Both the position numbers and the translations under genes were made by a program. From assembly GCF_963676685.1 (NCBI RefSeq), contig NC_092351.1:43142733-43206732 (forward strand): 64,000 nt of DNA, given 5' to 3'. Origin of the DNA: Mytilus edulis. Lineage: Eukaryota > Mollusca > Bivalvia > Mytilida > Mytilidae. Positions 11,110-22,375 of this stretch are shown here, in pieces; position 1 is the first letter of the stretch; every line of letters begins with the position of its first letter. Below the pieces are notes generated by a model. That model saw only the letters and a list, made by a program, of their open reading frames with translations, searched no databases and was not told the origin of the DNA.

Positions 11110-14100
11110 TCACATCCTGTTGTACTTTCCAACCATCTGCTTACAGTTAGGACAGGAGTGCACGACGTCCTTACATGGGTCTACACAGAGAGGAATGAGA
11201 CAACACCCAAGCCAACATCTGCAAAAAGTAATTGATCAAAATCATATGATATGGTTTAGATTTCACATACATGCAAGTCATTTGTGCGCATCTCATACCA
11301 ATAAGAGGAATAGCAACAATGAGCAAATAACTAATTATGTATTCTTTTTCATCATATTTGATCAATATAGGCTATAATAAACTTTTGGAGATTGTTGGCA
11401 TTTTGATTAGTATAAAAACAGAATTGGCTATGCAAGTGCTTAGGGAATTTACAATTATTCTAGTCAAAACATTTTCTAGCAATGACGTCTGAGCGTTATA
11501 CTTTCAAGTTTAATTTTTCGGTTTTCAAGAAGATACCTTGTATACAAAATATACTTTTAAGTCAATTAATGTATATGTATTAACATTGCTTGAATTTGTT
11601 AACTGTCTTTTTTTAACATTACGCAATATTTGAGGAAATATTCCTAAATAACTATAAGAGAGGCAAAAGATACAAAAAGGACATCCAAACTCATGGTTCA
11701 AAAATTGACTGACAACGACTTGGCTAAAAAAACCAACAGTACGCAACACAACCCCCTCCAAAACTGTGGGTGATATTGGATGCTCCGGAAGGGTAACCAG
11801 ATCCTGCTCCATATGTTCCAAACATGTGTTAGAAATCTTAAATAAGAGGTTATCTTTGTCGGTAGCATTAGCAAGTAGTCAGTGCTGCATTCATGACCGT
11901 TTTGAAAAAAATCCGTCACAGATGGCCATGAGTTTTTTTTACTATAGTCGTAACGATCATTCCGTCCTTTTTTCGCGATTATGACACCACAAGTTTTAAC
12001 TTGCCTTAATCAACTTGATGCGTGCTAGTAGGGGAGCAGAATGTAATTATCCTCTTATTTTTTATGTTATAAAGTTTTAGTAAGGTTCTTGTCCATAATG
12101 TATATATATGTAATCGGCGAAATCAATATGTGACTGTCCCTCTGCATGGTATGTTTCGCCCCTCTTCTATGACCATACATAGGAAAGGAGAAACGTCCAT
12201 TATACAAATGTTTTTTTCTTACCCAAACAAACATAAAGCGCCAATGCTAATCCAGGTCAGTGTACCAGTTTCATATCGTGTAGAGGTCATTATATCAGCT
12301 TGACAGGCTGGACATTGTGTTCGGACTGGTACCTCCCGAAACTGTGGTCCCAACATTGCTGGAGATGTGATTACCACGGTTGATTGTTGTCCTCCTGTAG
12401 TATGATATGTACAAATATTTTAGTTTAAACATCTGAAAAACTGTTGACATTATATGTTCTTAGATGAGAGATATGTTGCAAAACAAAGAACAAATTAAGG
12501 CAAAGGTCAGATTATACCTGCCAGGTAGTCATCAACTCCTCGTAATCCTTTCATGCATTAAATCTGGTTAACCTATAATTGCTTACAGTACTTGAAAAAA
12601 GAATGAATCACACAAACTTAACATTGACCAATGATCCATAAAAAGTAGTGTTGTCAAATCGTACACTTTTTCCTAACCGGTTACTCGGATAATCGTTCGA
12701 CCGATTAACCGGTTAATCGGTAGTTTAAGTTGGTGTTTGAAAGTTTATCAATAGTACCCTATACATAGATAAGATGAGGTATGAGTGTCAATTTGACAAC
12801 CTTTCATCCTAGTCATAAATTTACGCTTATGGAATTAAGTTTGTCCTTTGGCATTATAAGGCTTGTCTGTGAGGATTCCTGGCGAAGTTTGACTTCCAAA
12901 TACACCGTATCAACTATATAGCGATTGTACCAACTTCAGATTGAAAAAAAAAAAAAAAAATCTTGATCTCGTAGAATTGAATATGTCTGAAATTCTTTTC
13001 TTTTCTCTTGTTGTCTCCGAAAATAATGTGGAGTGTTTCAATTTGAAATGATTAATCATTTAAAAAAGAAGATGTGATATGATTGCCAATGAGACAATTT
13101 TCCACAAGAGACCAAAATGACACAGAAATGAACAACTATAGGTCACCGTACGACATGTTTCTTTACTTTGTTTGCTTGTTTCTTTAAGTATGTTACTCGT
13201 ACTATCACGTATACATTGAGTACATTCACATTTTTTTGCATTTCACAATTTTTGAGTTAACATTTCGTTTAAAATAAGACTAAGTCTAAAACTACGGAGG
13301 TTGCACATTTAGATGTAGGTTTACACAATACTAGATCAAAAACGAAATAATAAAGTAATTAGTAAAATTTAATCGCATCAATGATTTAAAGTTACTGTTA
13401 AAAAACATGTATACTAATTATGTTTCTTTAAGATCCTGCCCGAGCTCTAATAAAGTTTATGTTTTTAGGATTAACAATAGCAATCAATATACTAGACAAT
13501 AGATCTGTCAAATTAATTACCACGACGACATTTTTTTTTAAATCAAACATAACTATTTATTGATTTCAATACAAATTTATATCAAATCTATCAAAATTGA
13601 AAAAAAAGTCCGGTTAACCGGTTAGTGTTTTTGGTATTCAGTATTCGGTCGTTCGACTGGTTAACCGGTTATAACCGGTTATTCGTTGACAACACTAATA
13701 AAAAGAGGTCAAGGTCGGTTGATACAGAGACATGCACACCTTCCAACCATTCAATAACCAAGTATAGTTGACCTATTGCTTAAGCCACAGTCCCACTAGG
13801 CCACAGTCCCACTAGACCACGATCGCACTACGCTCAACGCGATCTAAAACAAATTCAGATCGTGGTAAGGTCTCGGTATGAACGGCATGAAAATGTAAAT
13901 TTTCGTTGCTTTCAAGATTCTACTACGTCGTCATTACGCTTCTACAACGATCCCGCTACGATTATACCACGTTCTCACCGCGCTTATTCTACGACCTCAC
14001 TACGCTTATCTTTCTAAGGGCATTACGTTCTCACTACGACAATACCACGAGTTATCCGATTGCAACACGATCTTACCACGCTTCTACTGCGATTATAGCG

Positions 14101-17100
14101 ATTATACTACGTTCAGACCGTGAATTTACTACGTTCTCAGCAGTAACGTCAACACCGTTTTTAATATCAATACAGTCCATTTCCCTCTATTTCTGATTAA
14201 TACCTAGATTTCTCGGAAACAATACAGTCATGCCACCAAAATCTACTAGAACACGTGGGCGTGGTGGTATGGGGTGATGTAGAGTCAGAGGGAGCTCTGA
14301 TAGTAACGAATCCTGATCAAGCAGAGATGTCGGACCGACCTATCCAACCTAAATTACAACCTATTGCTGGTCCATAAACCTCAAATGACGATATTTTAGT
14401 GAACGATAGCAGAGATGACACATATGTGTCATTAGAAATAGGAAGAGGTGGTATGAGTGCCAATGAGACAACTCTCCATCCATGTAACAATTTATAAAAG
14501 TAAACCATTATTGGACAGGGTACGGCCTTCAAAACAGAGCCTTGGCTCACACTGAACAGCAAGCTATAAAGGGCCCCAACTATTACTAGTGTAAAACCAT
14601 TCAAACGGGAAAACAAACGGTCTACTCTATATAAAAACGAGTAGGATGGTTGAGCCGTTAGTGAAAATGGACAAGAAATCCTAATTTCATACAAAACCTG
14701 GAGAAATTTAATATATTTTATGTGAAAATGACAATGAGAATGATGGTCGTAGTATGAACGTAGTCAGGTCGTACGAAGAGATGATGAGGACGACAAGGGC
14801 GTGCTAGAATCGTACTAGGGTCGTGAACAGAGTGGTTTAGTCGTAGTGAAAACGTAGTTGGTTCGCGTTGAGAACGTGATGGTCGTAGTGAGGTCGTAAT
14901 AACGTCGCTGTGAGATCGTAGCGCAGTCTCTCCGAATAGAATCACGCTTTCGCTACGATGGTACAGCGATCTTACTACGATCTTAGTGCGCTCTCACTAC
15001 GCTTCTACTACGACCTGCCTTTTCCACGACCGCACCACGATTGTTTTAAACATGTTCAAAGTTGGCCACGCTCATCACGATCTTGAAGGCCTTACCACAA
15101 CCGTGATACATCCTTATGCACGCGTCACACTGTCCCGATTTTTACGCCGATAGAAACACGATTATGGAAATTTTCAAAATCGGGACTGATCGTATCCAGA
15201 TCGGGCTATTCGTAGTGCCATCTTTAACCATCGTAGAACCATCGGCCACTTTTTCTAGCTTTCGGGGACAACTTCGGGAAGGGTTCTAAATTTTTTAACA
15301 TGTTAAAAAATCCCCGAAGGTGCGTCCGATGTAAAGGGTTCGTATTGAGTTCGTATCACCATCCTCATCATCGTAATGTCACCGGGAATGCATCCTTGCA
15401 CATCGTATTGCATTCGTGTTTCCATCGTTTCCATCGGGCAGTTTTCACATTACGATGTCTACACGAATGAATCACGAAGATACCCGAAGGTCTTACGATG
15501 GTAACACGACTTCGTGAAGACCTCGTAATCCCGTCGTGTTGCCATCGAATAAAAGTACGAAGGTGACAAGATGGGACTACGACGGCAATAAATCCAGCTA
15601 AATGTAAATTAATTTTCGCGCTAAAATACATGTAAAGTGCCATGTGCGATATGCACTGGTCAGTCTAATACGACAATTAAGAAAGACGTACACAAAACAT
15701 GGAGCTCATATCATATGATTCTATGAGAACAAGAAAGACGACAGTGTTGTTTCTATTAATTCAAATGGAACAAGAAGAGCAGCTATTACAGGCTCAGGAT
15801 TTACTTTTACAAGTAAAATATTATTTTTTGTCAATTTTTCATATCAAGTTACATAATGACAATCATAAACGCGCCTCGTACACCAACACTGCAGGTACAC
15901 GTATATAGGGAAACCAACTTTTTCTTCATTATTCTGATTTTTTATGTATCGTCTGAGTTGTTGTCACACGAATGTTTACTCCATAACCATTTTGTTTTCT
16001 ATATGTCATATTTTGTCGCATTTGTTGCTTTCCCCACATCCTTCCTTTTGTCTATATTATTATGATATTCTCCTGGAAAGAGCTCTTTTTGAATAAAAGG
16101 GATCAACGAACCCATTACCTTACCTTTAAGATAGATCAGTAAACATGGGCATAATTATTGGTGATTATTCAGACTAGTGCATACATTTTACAGTTCAAAC
16201 AAGGCAATGCCGAGCGTGGCATCCCCTCGTATGTAACATATTGGGGACAAATATGGACACTATATTTGTATATGACACATGCAGAAAATGGTAAATTGAA
16301 TATGCATATTTGATACATAAACTATTTTTTTAGAAATCAACCAAAACATTCAGTAACTGGAAATACCTTTAATATTGTCTTTAGAACCAGCAGGTAAAAA
16401 AATGAGCAACCAATTTCCTGTGTATTATGCTATTTCAAGGAGAAAAAACAAGTCCATCTGCATGACCTTGACCTTTGGCCTTGAACGTAAAAAATGTCAG
16501 ATCATTACAAGGAGGAACAATATACCAAATGTGGTTAAAATGTTTTGAAGCATATTGGTTTTAGAGTGTCCACAAGGGTGATATTGCCTTGTATTACAAC
16601 TGCCACTGTGACCTTGACCTTTGAACTTTAAAGTCAATAGCGCTTAAGATATTCTTAACGAGTAACACCATACCAAGTTTTGAGCATTTTTGTTCTAGAG
16701 TGTCCATAACAATTTTATCTACACACAACTTACATGTAGTAGGCGAGGGGATAATAAACTAAGTTTTATAAGAATTAGACAAAAAGATCGATTTCCCGCC
16801 ATGCATGGCAGACTTGTACAGAAACGATATGTTGTCGAAATTCTGTTCGTATCTTTTAGACATCGTATGGCCATCGCGCCATCATCGTAATCCATCGTGT
16901 AGCCTTCGTAATCCATCGTGTAGCCTTCGTGATCCATCGTGTAGGCTTCGGCTGAGATATGAAGCTTAAATACCCGTCTTCGGTTAACCTTCGTATGTCC
17001 ATCTTTTGCTATCGTATATAATTTCGGCACCATCGTATAGACTTCGTTATTCGTCGTACTTGCTTCGGTCACTTTTTGGTATTTTAACGAGATCGGGACC

Positions 17101-18694
17101 AACCTCGTACGAACTTACAATTTTCGCATTCAGGTGTCCATCGTATATAAAAATCGGGACAGTGTGACGCGGGCATTACTGCGATCTACACGATCGTACT
17201 ACGATCATCAAAATTTGTATTTTTTTACAGATCGTAGTGCGATCGTGGCCTAGTGGGACTGCGGTATTGTACATGTAGTTCTGGCAAAACAGAACGTAAC
17301 ATAAAATTTTACATTGATCAATGAACCATGCAAATAAGGTCAAGGTTAAATGAATGATGCCAGACTGTCATGTACCCCTTACAATTATTTCATACACTAC
17401 ACATACATGTATTTGTTCCTCTGCTTATTTTTCTTGGAAACGGACATAATCATGTAATTTTAACCTTAATCACTAATCCGTGAAATGAGGTCGTGGTCAG
17501 ATAAAATCTGTCTGACAGGCATGTACATAATGCAAGGAATCAACTAATAATTGTCCTATATATACTCATTACATGTAAGAAATTCACATAACAAAAAAAA
17601 GGAGTTTTTATTCAAGCAGTCGCTGAACCATGGAAATTAGGTCAAGAGCAATGGACATGTCACAGACAAACACTTGGTAATATAAGGTTTATGCAGACAA
17701 GGAATGACCCATAAATGTCTTCTACCTTCCGAAATATAAAGCTTTATACATATGGTTTACATTGCAGCCGCCAAATAGCTATACACTGTACATATGTCTC
17801 GCATACGTCGCAGGCGAGACAACAATGATTGATTAATGCCAAATTTCATATCATAAATGATATATTACTTTTACATATGATAAAAGTATGTTGTTTGATT
17901 GTCATAGGTTACTATCTTATTGATGTTTACCAGGTAGTCATAATACAAAACACATTTCATATTATCACTGAACATGTCCTCACTTTCTTGTCTTGGTTAC
18001 CCGAATCAATGTTTGAAATGTAAACTTATTTTAATTGTTGATTAAACAATGTTAATATTTGTTAACGAACTCATATTAATAATTATATATCTAAGATGAG
18101 TTTATTATCAGCAACAAAAGGACAACAAAAAAGTCTGTTAAAGTGAATATATATATTTTTGCTTCGACAATGCATGACAACTGTCTACACAATATGTCAA
18201 GCGGGAATTATAAGCCCCCTTCACCAAGTCTAATAATAATGTCAAAGATAATATGCTTTAAAGATAGACAATAATAAATCCCCCGAAAAAAAAACCAAAA
18301 ACACCAACATACGGTATGGGTTTTCTTATTATTGAAGGCCTATAGTTGTTAATTTCTGTGACATGTGCCAAGACATAGGGGGCTCCTTTCTCTCAGTTAA
18401 AAACCATCTTATATTTTATTGCGCTTTTCGTCTACACAAGACTCATTAGTGACTATTAACTCAAACAGAGGTTTTATTTTAACTTAATGATAACAAATAA
18501 CAAATAGGTATTAATACATTGTACCACTGATCACGTCTAGCAGAGACATCTGATTAATTAATGATCAAGAGTATTGCAGAATCACCATTCTTCTGAATAA
18601 CACGAAAAAAAATTAGAAAATTGTATTTTAATTTTGTTTTGTTCTTACCCTGACTATACTGCGGCGGTGGAGGGAGATTTCCTTGCTTTTCCAT
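11110..18694 (-). CDS. LITAF-domain protein, complete (copy 1)
   Basis: Three minus-strand exons join in frame: 18694-18649 (ATG, phase 1 out), 12394-12223 (phase 2 out) and 11218-11110 (TGA), giving 108 residues. Residues 1-16 are Pro-rich with PPPPQY, a PPxY-like motif of the kind used by LITAF/SIMPLE to bind WW-domain ligases. Residues 43-46 are CPAC and 95-98 are CPNC, the two halves of the split zinc site. Between them, residues 61-84 ([19 protein letters not shown]) are the hydrophobic segment that inserts into membranes. LITAF proteins sit on late endosomes and lysosomes, and in bivalves they are described as LPS-responsive regulators of TNF-type signalling. The sequence has all key ligands and no breaks. 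Intron 1 (6.25 kb) carries a hAT and nested Harbinger-type insertions absent from copy 2. Confidence 0.93.
11650..11822 (-). repeat. Penelope-like 3' tail fragment in LITAF intron 2
   Basis: This is a degraded reverse-orientation copy of the family's tail (ending near 'gatcctgctccatatg'). A matching fragment lies at the same relative place in LITAF copy 2 (44050-44205), so the insertion predates the LITAF duplication. Confidence 0.75.
12646..13697. mobile_element. Non-autonomous hAT-type transposon, 1052 bp
   Basis: The ends are TAGTGTTGTCAA and TTGACAACACTA, perfect 12-bp inverted termini of hAT type. They are flanked by identical 8-bp duplications, ATAAAAAG at 12638-12645 and 13698-13705, which is the hAT target-site length. 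Subterminal regions carry repeated AACCGGTTA palindromes. No transposase frame is present. A common short repeat (13078-13155) is nested inside. LITAF copy 2 has no insertion at the equivalent site near 44937-44955. Confidence 0.93.
14445..14592 (+). repeat. Dispersed short repeat within the outer TIR element
   Basis: This stretch ('ggtatgagtgccaatgagac' through 'aagctataaagggcccc') recurs in reverse at 56018-56145. Relatives lie at 13075, 35448, 49505, 50850, 60738 and 62370. Confidence 0.7.
15117..17175. mobile_element. Inner PIF/Harbinger-type element, 2059 bp, nested
   Basis: The left terminus is TGCACGCGTCACACTGTCCC and the right terminus (reverse complement) is TGCCCGCGTCACACTGTCCC, both continuing CGATTTTTA. 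Identical TTA trinucleotides flank it (15114-15116 and 17176-17178), fitting the TWA target duplication of PIF/Harbinger. The interior has degenerate CATCGTA/CCATCG units, including a 21-bp tandem triplet around 16890-16950 ('atccatcgtgtagccttcg'). No transposase is readable. Another repeat (16220-16755) lies inside it. Confidence 0.85.
16222..16756. repeat. Dispersed element with 'tgaccttgacctttg' motifs
   Basis: The stretch is bounded by short inverted ends (ATCCCCTCG at the left, CGAGGGGAT at the right). It contains two copies of a TGACCTTGACCTTTG motif, at about 16463 and 16611. From memory this is a common molluscan repeat. Confidence 0.55.
17290..17735. repeat. Degenerate tandem ~150-bp intronic repeat
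   Basis: Units containing 'accatgnaaatnaggtcaag' followed by 'tgacaggcatgtacat' recur at 12565-12640, 13700-13785, 17310-17520 and 17625-17700, and in LITAF copy 2 at 44925-45190. The hAT and Harbinger elements of copy 1 landed inside this array. Confidence 0.65.
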
Positions 18695-19304
18695 AATTAA
18701 TTACTGATAAACAAGTAAACTTCCTGAATCAAAAGTCTTACGAAATCGTGCCTACAAATCTCAAATTTAAAAAGGTCAATAGATAAAATGGTGATCGATT
18801 TTGAAATACAAAATAAATAAACCTGAGATCTGATAAGAAGTGTGTGATGTCATTTCAAAATATAAAAGAAAAGATAATCTATTCAAGCATGATGTCATGT
18901 TGATTTAAAAACAGTATTGCAAAAGTGGGATTATTTGTCACCTTCCGCATTGAAAAAAGAATTTAAAACAAATATAATTCCGGTACAAAGGAATTCGAAG
19001 GAATATAATAGTGAACATCTGACTTTCAGTCAGTCAGTTTGTCAGTCCATAATTTGGAGCGTTCGTGCGGCCTCGACAAACTGTCAATTTTTCCACGGAG
19101 ATTCCTGATACTTGGTACTTGGTATGTCTGTTATGTGTAATTGGTTATAAAAATATTCTACTTTGGACAGTTCCTTTGTTTAATGACCAAAGAAAGAAAA
19201 ATACCCTATACAATGATGAAATAATTGTTTACATAAGTTCCTATGGGGAAAAATATTCCATCAAGTAACTTTCAATCCGATGTTGGTTGGTTGTGGTCAT
19301 CTTA

Positions 19305-20295
19305 AGCTGGGGTCACACATTCACGATTTTTACTGCCGTCCTTGACAGGACCATTCCCGATTAAAATTTATTAAAAGTCTGATCAAGATCCTATGAATCG
19401 TGGATGGAAATTCAAACTTTAATTAAAATTTGTAAAAGAAAATATTTAATCACGACAACAATCAGATATTGTTCAGGAAGCGTCGATATTCAACCGTTTC
19501 CAAGCGAATTTATCCCGATAATCCCGTTCTAAATCCGCTTCTAACCCGATTTCTATCTTTCGCAAGGTAAAATTCGACCGAGTCTGTCACGACTGCGTCC
19601 CGATTCTACCGAATGCAATCCGACAGAGATCAGATAGTAACAAGACTGCAGTGAACCGACGCTGACGGAAGTCATCCGTTCGAAATCTGTCGACATACTC
19701 GGGATGATCAGGTACTGTCGGAACGTAATCCTATCACGGTCTGCTCTATCGCATTGCAAACGGCTTTGTCTGGTCTCAGTCGTATTGTATTATGTAATTG
19801 TCGGGACTCTGGGTATCATTGACGAATTTAGAATTAATAACGGGACTGTTTCGGAACGGTTTCGGCAAAAACGGTTTGCAATCGACAAGATCTGGATGCA
19901 ATCTGGACTCAATCGGCAGAAAAACAGCAATGAAAAATTTCTCCAGATCATTCCCGTTCCACAGGAAACCGTCCCGAATACACAGAACATTGTTAGGAAT
20001 TCGATCCGATACAGCAGAATCTGTCACGACATAGGCACGATTGTAATCCGACTAGACAAAATCGGCTGAGTTTCCCCGAATGTTACGGGACGCACCTAAC
20101 TGTCGGGATGCTTTGCCGAACTATTCGGACCCTTCCCGACCAGTAGGAATCTGTTACGAACTAAAACGACTGCGTTCAGACAATATTAGGACATTCCAGA
20201 TAATTGAAGATACTAATTCGACTTTTTCACTTTTCGTGTCGTATCGCTGTCTGATCTCAAACGGGAGCAATAATCGGCAATGTGTGAACCCCGCA
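19305..20295. mobile_element. Harbinger-like TIR element, 991 bp
   Basis: The left terminus AGCTGGGGTCACACATTCAC and the right terminus (reverse complement) TGCGGGGTTCACACATTGCC are imperfect inverted repeats, followed by CGATTTTTA/CGATTATTG. The flanks are TTA (19302-19304) and TTG (20296-20298), a TWA duplication with one change if the assignment is right. The interior is packed with CCGA/TCGG-containing degenerate words. The overlapping open frames in this stretch have no recognisable domain and are treated as a by-product of that composition. Confidence 0.72.
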
Positions 20296-22375
20296 TTGAT
20301 AACATGTATTTGTCCTATTGTGATATACTATATTCAACGGACTCAATATTTTTATAAAACGTCACCAAAGAAAGAAAACATACGAACTATGAAAGATATT
20401 TCAATAATATCTGCAGATATGTAGACGCAATAAAATCCTAGTATACCAGGCAATGCAATTGATCAACCCGAATGTGCTCAATGACATGTTTAAAGTGGTT
20501 ATTGTTATTTTCATATGTTTAAATTCTTATCATTTTACGGAAATCTTCGAATTAAGTTTCTGACAAATGAGACTTATTCTTTCTTTTTGCAATTTTTTTT
20601 TCTGTACATGTTGTACTTTTGATGCGGTTTAAATTTTACCGGATGGTTCACTATGCGGGTGTTTACATTTCAGTGTAATGTTGTACTTATATGTCATCAC
20701 TTTATAAGTTTGTCACAAATTAAGAAGATTTTATTGTAGATTTTGGTGTAGAATAATGATTCGACTAGAAAGAATGTTATAAAAGTTGTATTTGACAATA
20801 ATATTGTACAATCAGTCTTACGACTAAAATTGATCTTCAGTCATACACAATTCAGTATACACTCTATCTAGTCGTGACATTTTATTTAAAACTCAGACTA
20901 GAGCTTTCTTTATTGTATAAACATCTATCTAGTGTTTAAGACTGTATGCTGACCACTAGTTGTCCATTGATATGTGTTGTTGTTTTGCTGACTCCTTGGC
21001 GGTGACCGAAGACAATAACTAATGTTTTATTGATAGTTGATTGATGTTTGCTTTACTCATTATTGCAGGTATTTCACGCATGTGTAGAACGAGAACAAAT
21101 TAACAAATGATTCAATAAGAAGGTCCTGAAATAGGGGTCAATCTGGTTAAAAGGCAAGAAATTTGGTATGCCAAATGTACAAATTTATAAGTTTTGCAAC
21201 AGTTCACCTCGAAGATTTATTGCAAGAGTTCTTAACATGCAGAGAGAGACACCCTATGTACATTTCTTACTCTGTATTAATGCAGTTGAGTTTGAACAAA
21301 CTATGCTTAAAATCACTCTTAAATGTAGTAGCTACTGGTTTGTAGACATGACTAGAAATTCATAAGTATAAAAAACTTGGTTGTGATCTACATCAGGAGC
21401 ATTCTGTAGATCTGGCATTGAAAACAATTACAACAAATTACATCTTATGTATCTCGTTATAGTTTAATATGCTGTCGTGGGGTTCAATTAATCCTACCAG
21501 GATCACACCAAAGACTTTTACCTGTTTGCCAACCAGGCGAAATTAAGTTATCAATCATCTAAGTGTTCAATACTGTTACAGAACATGGTATACGTTAACT
21601 TCATCAATATGAAATCGTCTTGATTTTGCAGGTATTATTTGCAATTAAACGTTCAACTGTATCAAAAAATCTCGTTCAGAATTATATGATGAGTTCTTAA
21701 AGGTATCTCAATTGAGGGAAACACACAATCAGAAGATACTTGATAAACTTAAAGGTGTTTGCATCTTTCGATGGTCTTGATACGTATTGCTGCATAAGAC
21801 AAATTAAATGTATTGATAGAACTACGCACATGTTTGGACAATACACAGAAACAAATGTATCATTACTTCCATAGATAGAAGATGTCCCTATATCATATAT
21901 TAAAAAAAAGGCCCCGACAGAACACATCGGAGAACAGTTGAAACGAGAAAACCAACGGCCTCATTTATCTTCGAATAATTACAGATCGACTCCTGTATCG
22001 CATTACACACACAGAATGTGGCGGGCAGCAGATGTTTCTGGTGTTGTAGATGGTATTTAAAAATACAATTATGCTTTTGACCTATCTATAGCTCAAAATT
22101 TCATCATTTTTCTTTACCTGTTTTGTCTCTTCGAATATGTTTGCGATATAAAAAAAGAAAAAAAGAAAATAAGAAATCGAAAATATATATTTTACAAATA
22201 TAACATAATAACTGATTTCCAATACAATTTACAATAAAACCGTCATATCATGCGAAGTCCACTTTGAATTTGAACTTAATTAGTTTTCTTTTGAAACCTT
22301 TATATTAAGTCGATTCTCTGTTCATCAATTGCAATACAAGCAATTAAGGCCCTGCTAAAGCTGCGTTCTCCGCTG
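20296..22375. other. Intergenic between LITAF copy 1 and the death-CARD gene
   Basis: No exon is visible. Parts of 21400-21560 and 21900-21960 read like common mussel repeats, by memory only. Confidence 0.45.

Larger units (their letters stand above)
13784..17264. mobile_element. Outer Harbinger-like TIR element rich in CG-containing micro-repeats
   Basis: The left end CCACAGTCCCACTAG and the right end (reverse complement) CCGCAGTCCCACTAG are inverted termini. They continue into CCACGATCGCACTACG on both sides. The interior from 13800 to 15110 is built from degenerate units such as CTACGATC, CTACGTTC and TACCACG. Flanks are TAA on the left and TAT on the right, close to but not exactly the TWA duplication of PIF/Harbinger elements. 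A decayed coding start (about 14231, [13 protein letters not shown] then a stop) may be a transposon gene relic. A second element (15117-17175) is nested inside. Confidence 0.75.

Noticed and set aside
11090..11377. Plus-strand 95-codon frame
   Set aside because: It is the antisense shadow of the third LITAF exon, whose minus-strand translation matches the LITAF domain exactly.
13906..14945. Open frames of 75-125 codons within the outer TIR element
   Set aside because: They overlap on opposite strands, cross a dispersed repeat and read as low-complexity Thr/Arg/Ser/Tyr sequence.
16719..17102. Minus-strand open frame with a repeated YTMDxEG-like motif
   Set aside because: It lies wholly inside the inner Harbinger element and comes from the 21-bp tandem words at 16890-16950; there is no splice context or domain.
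19553..20424. Several overlapping open frames on both strands
   Set aside because: They fall in or across the TIR element 19305-20295 and reflect its stop-poor CG-word composition; no frame has recognisable protein features.
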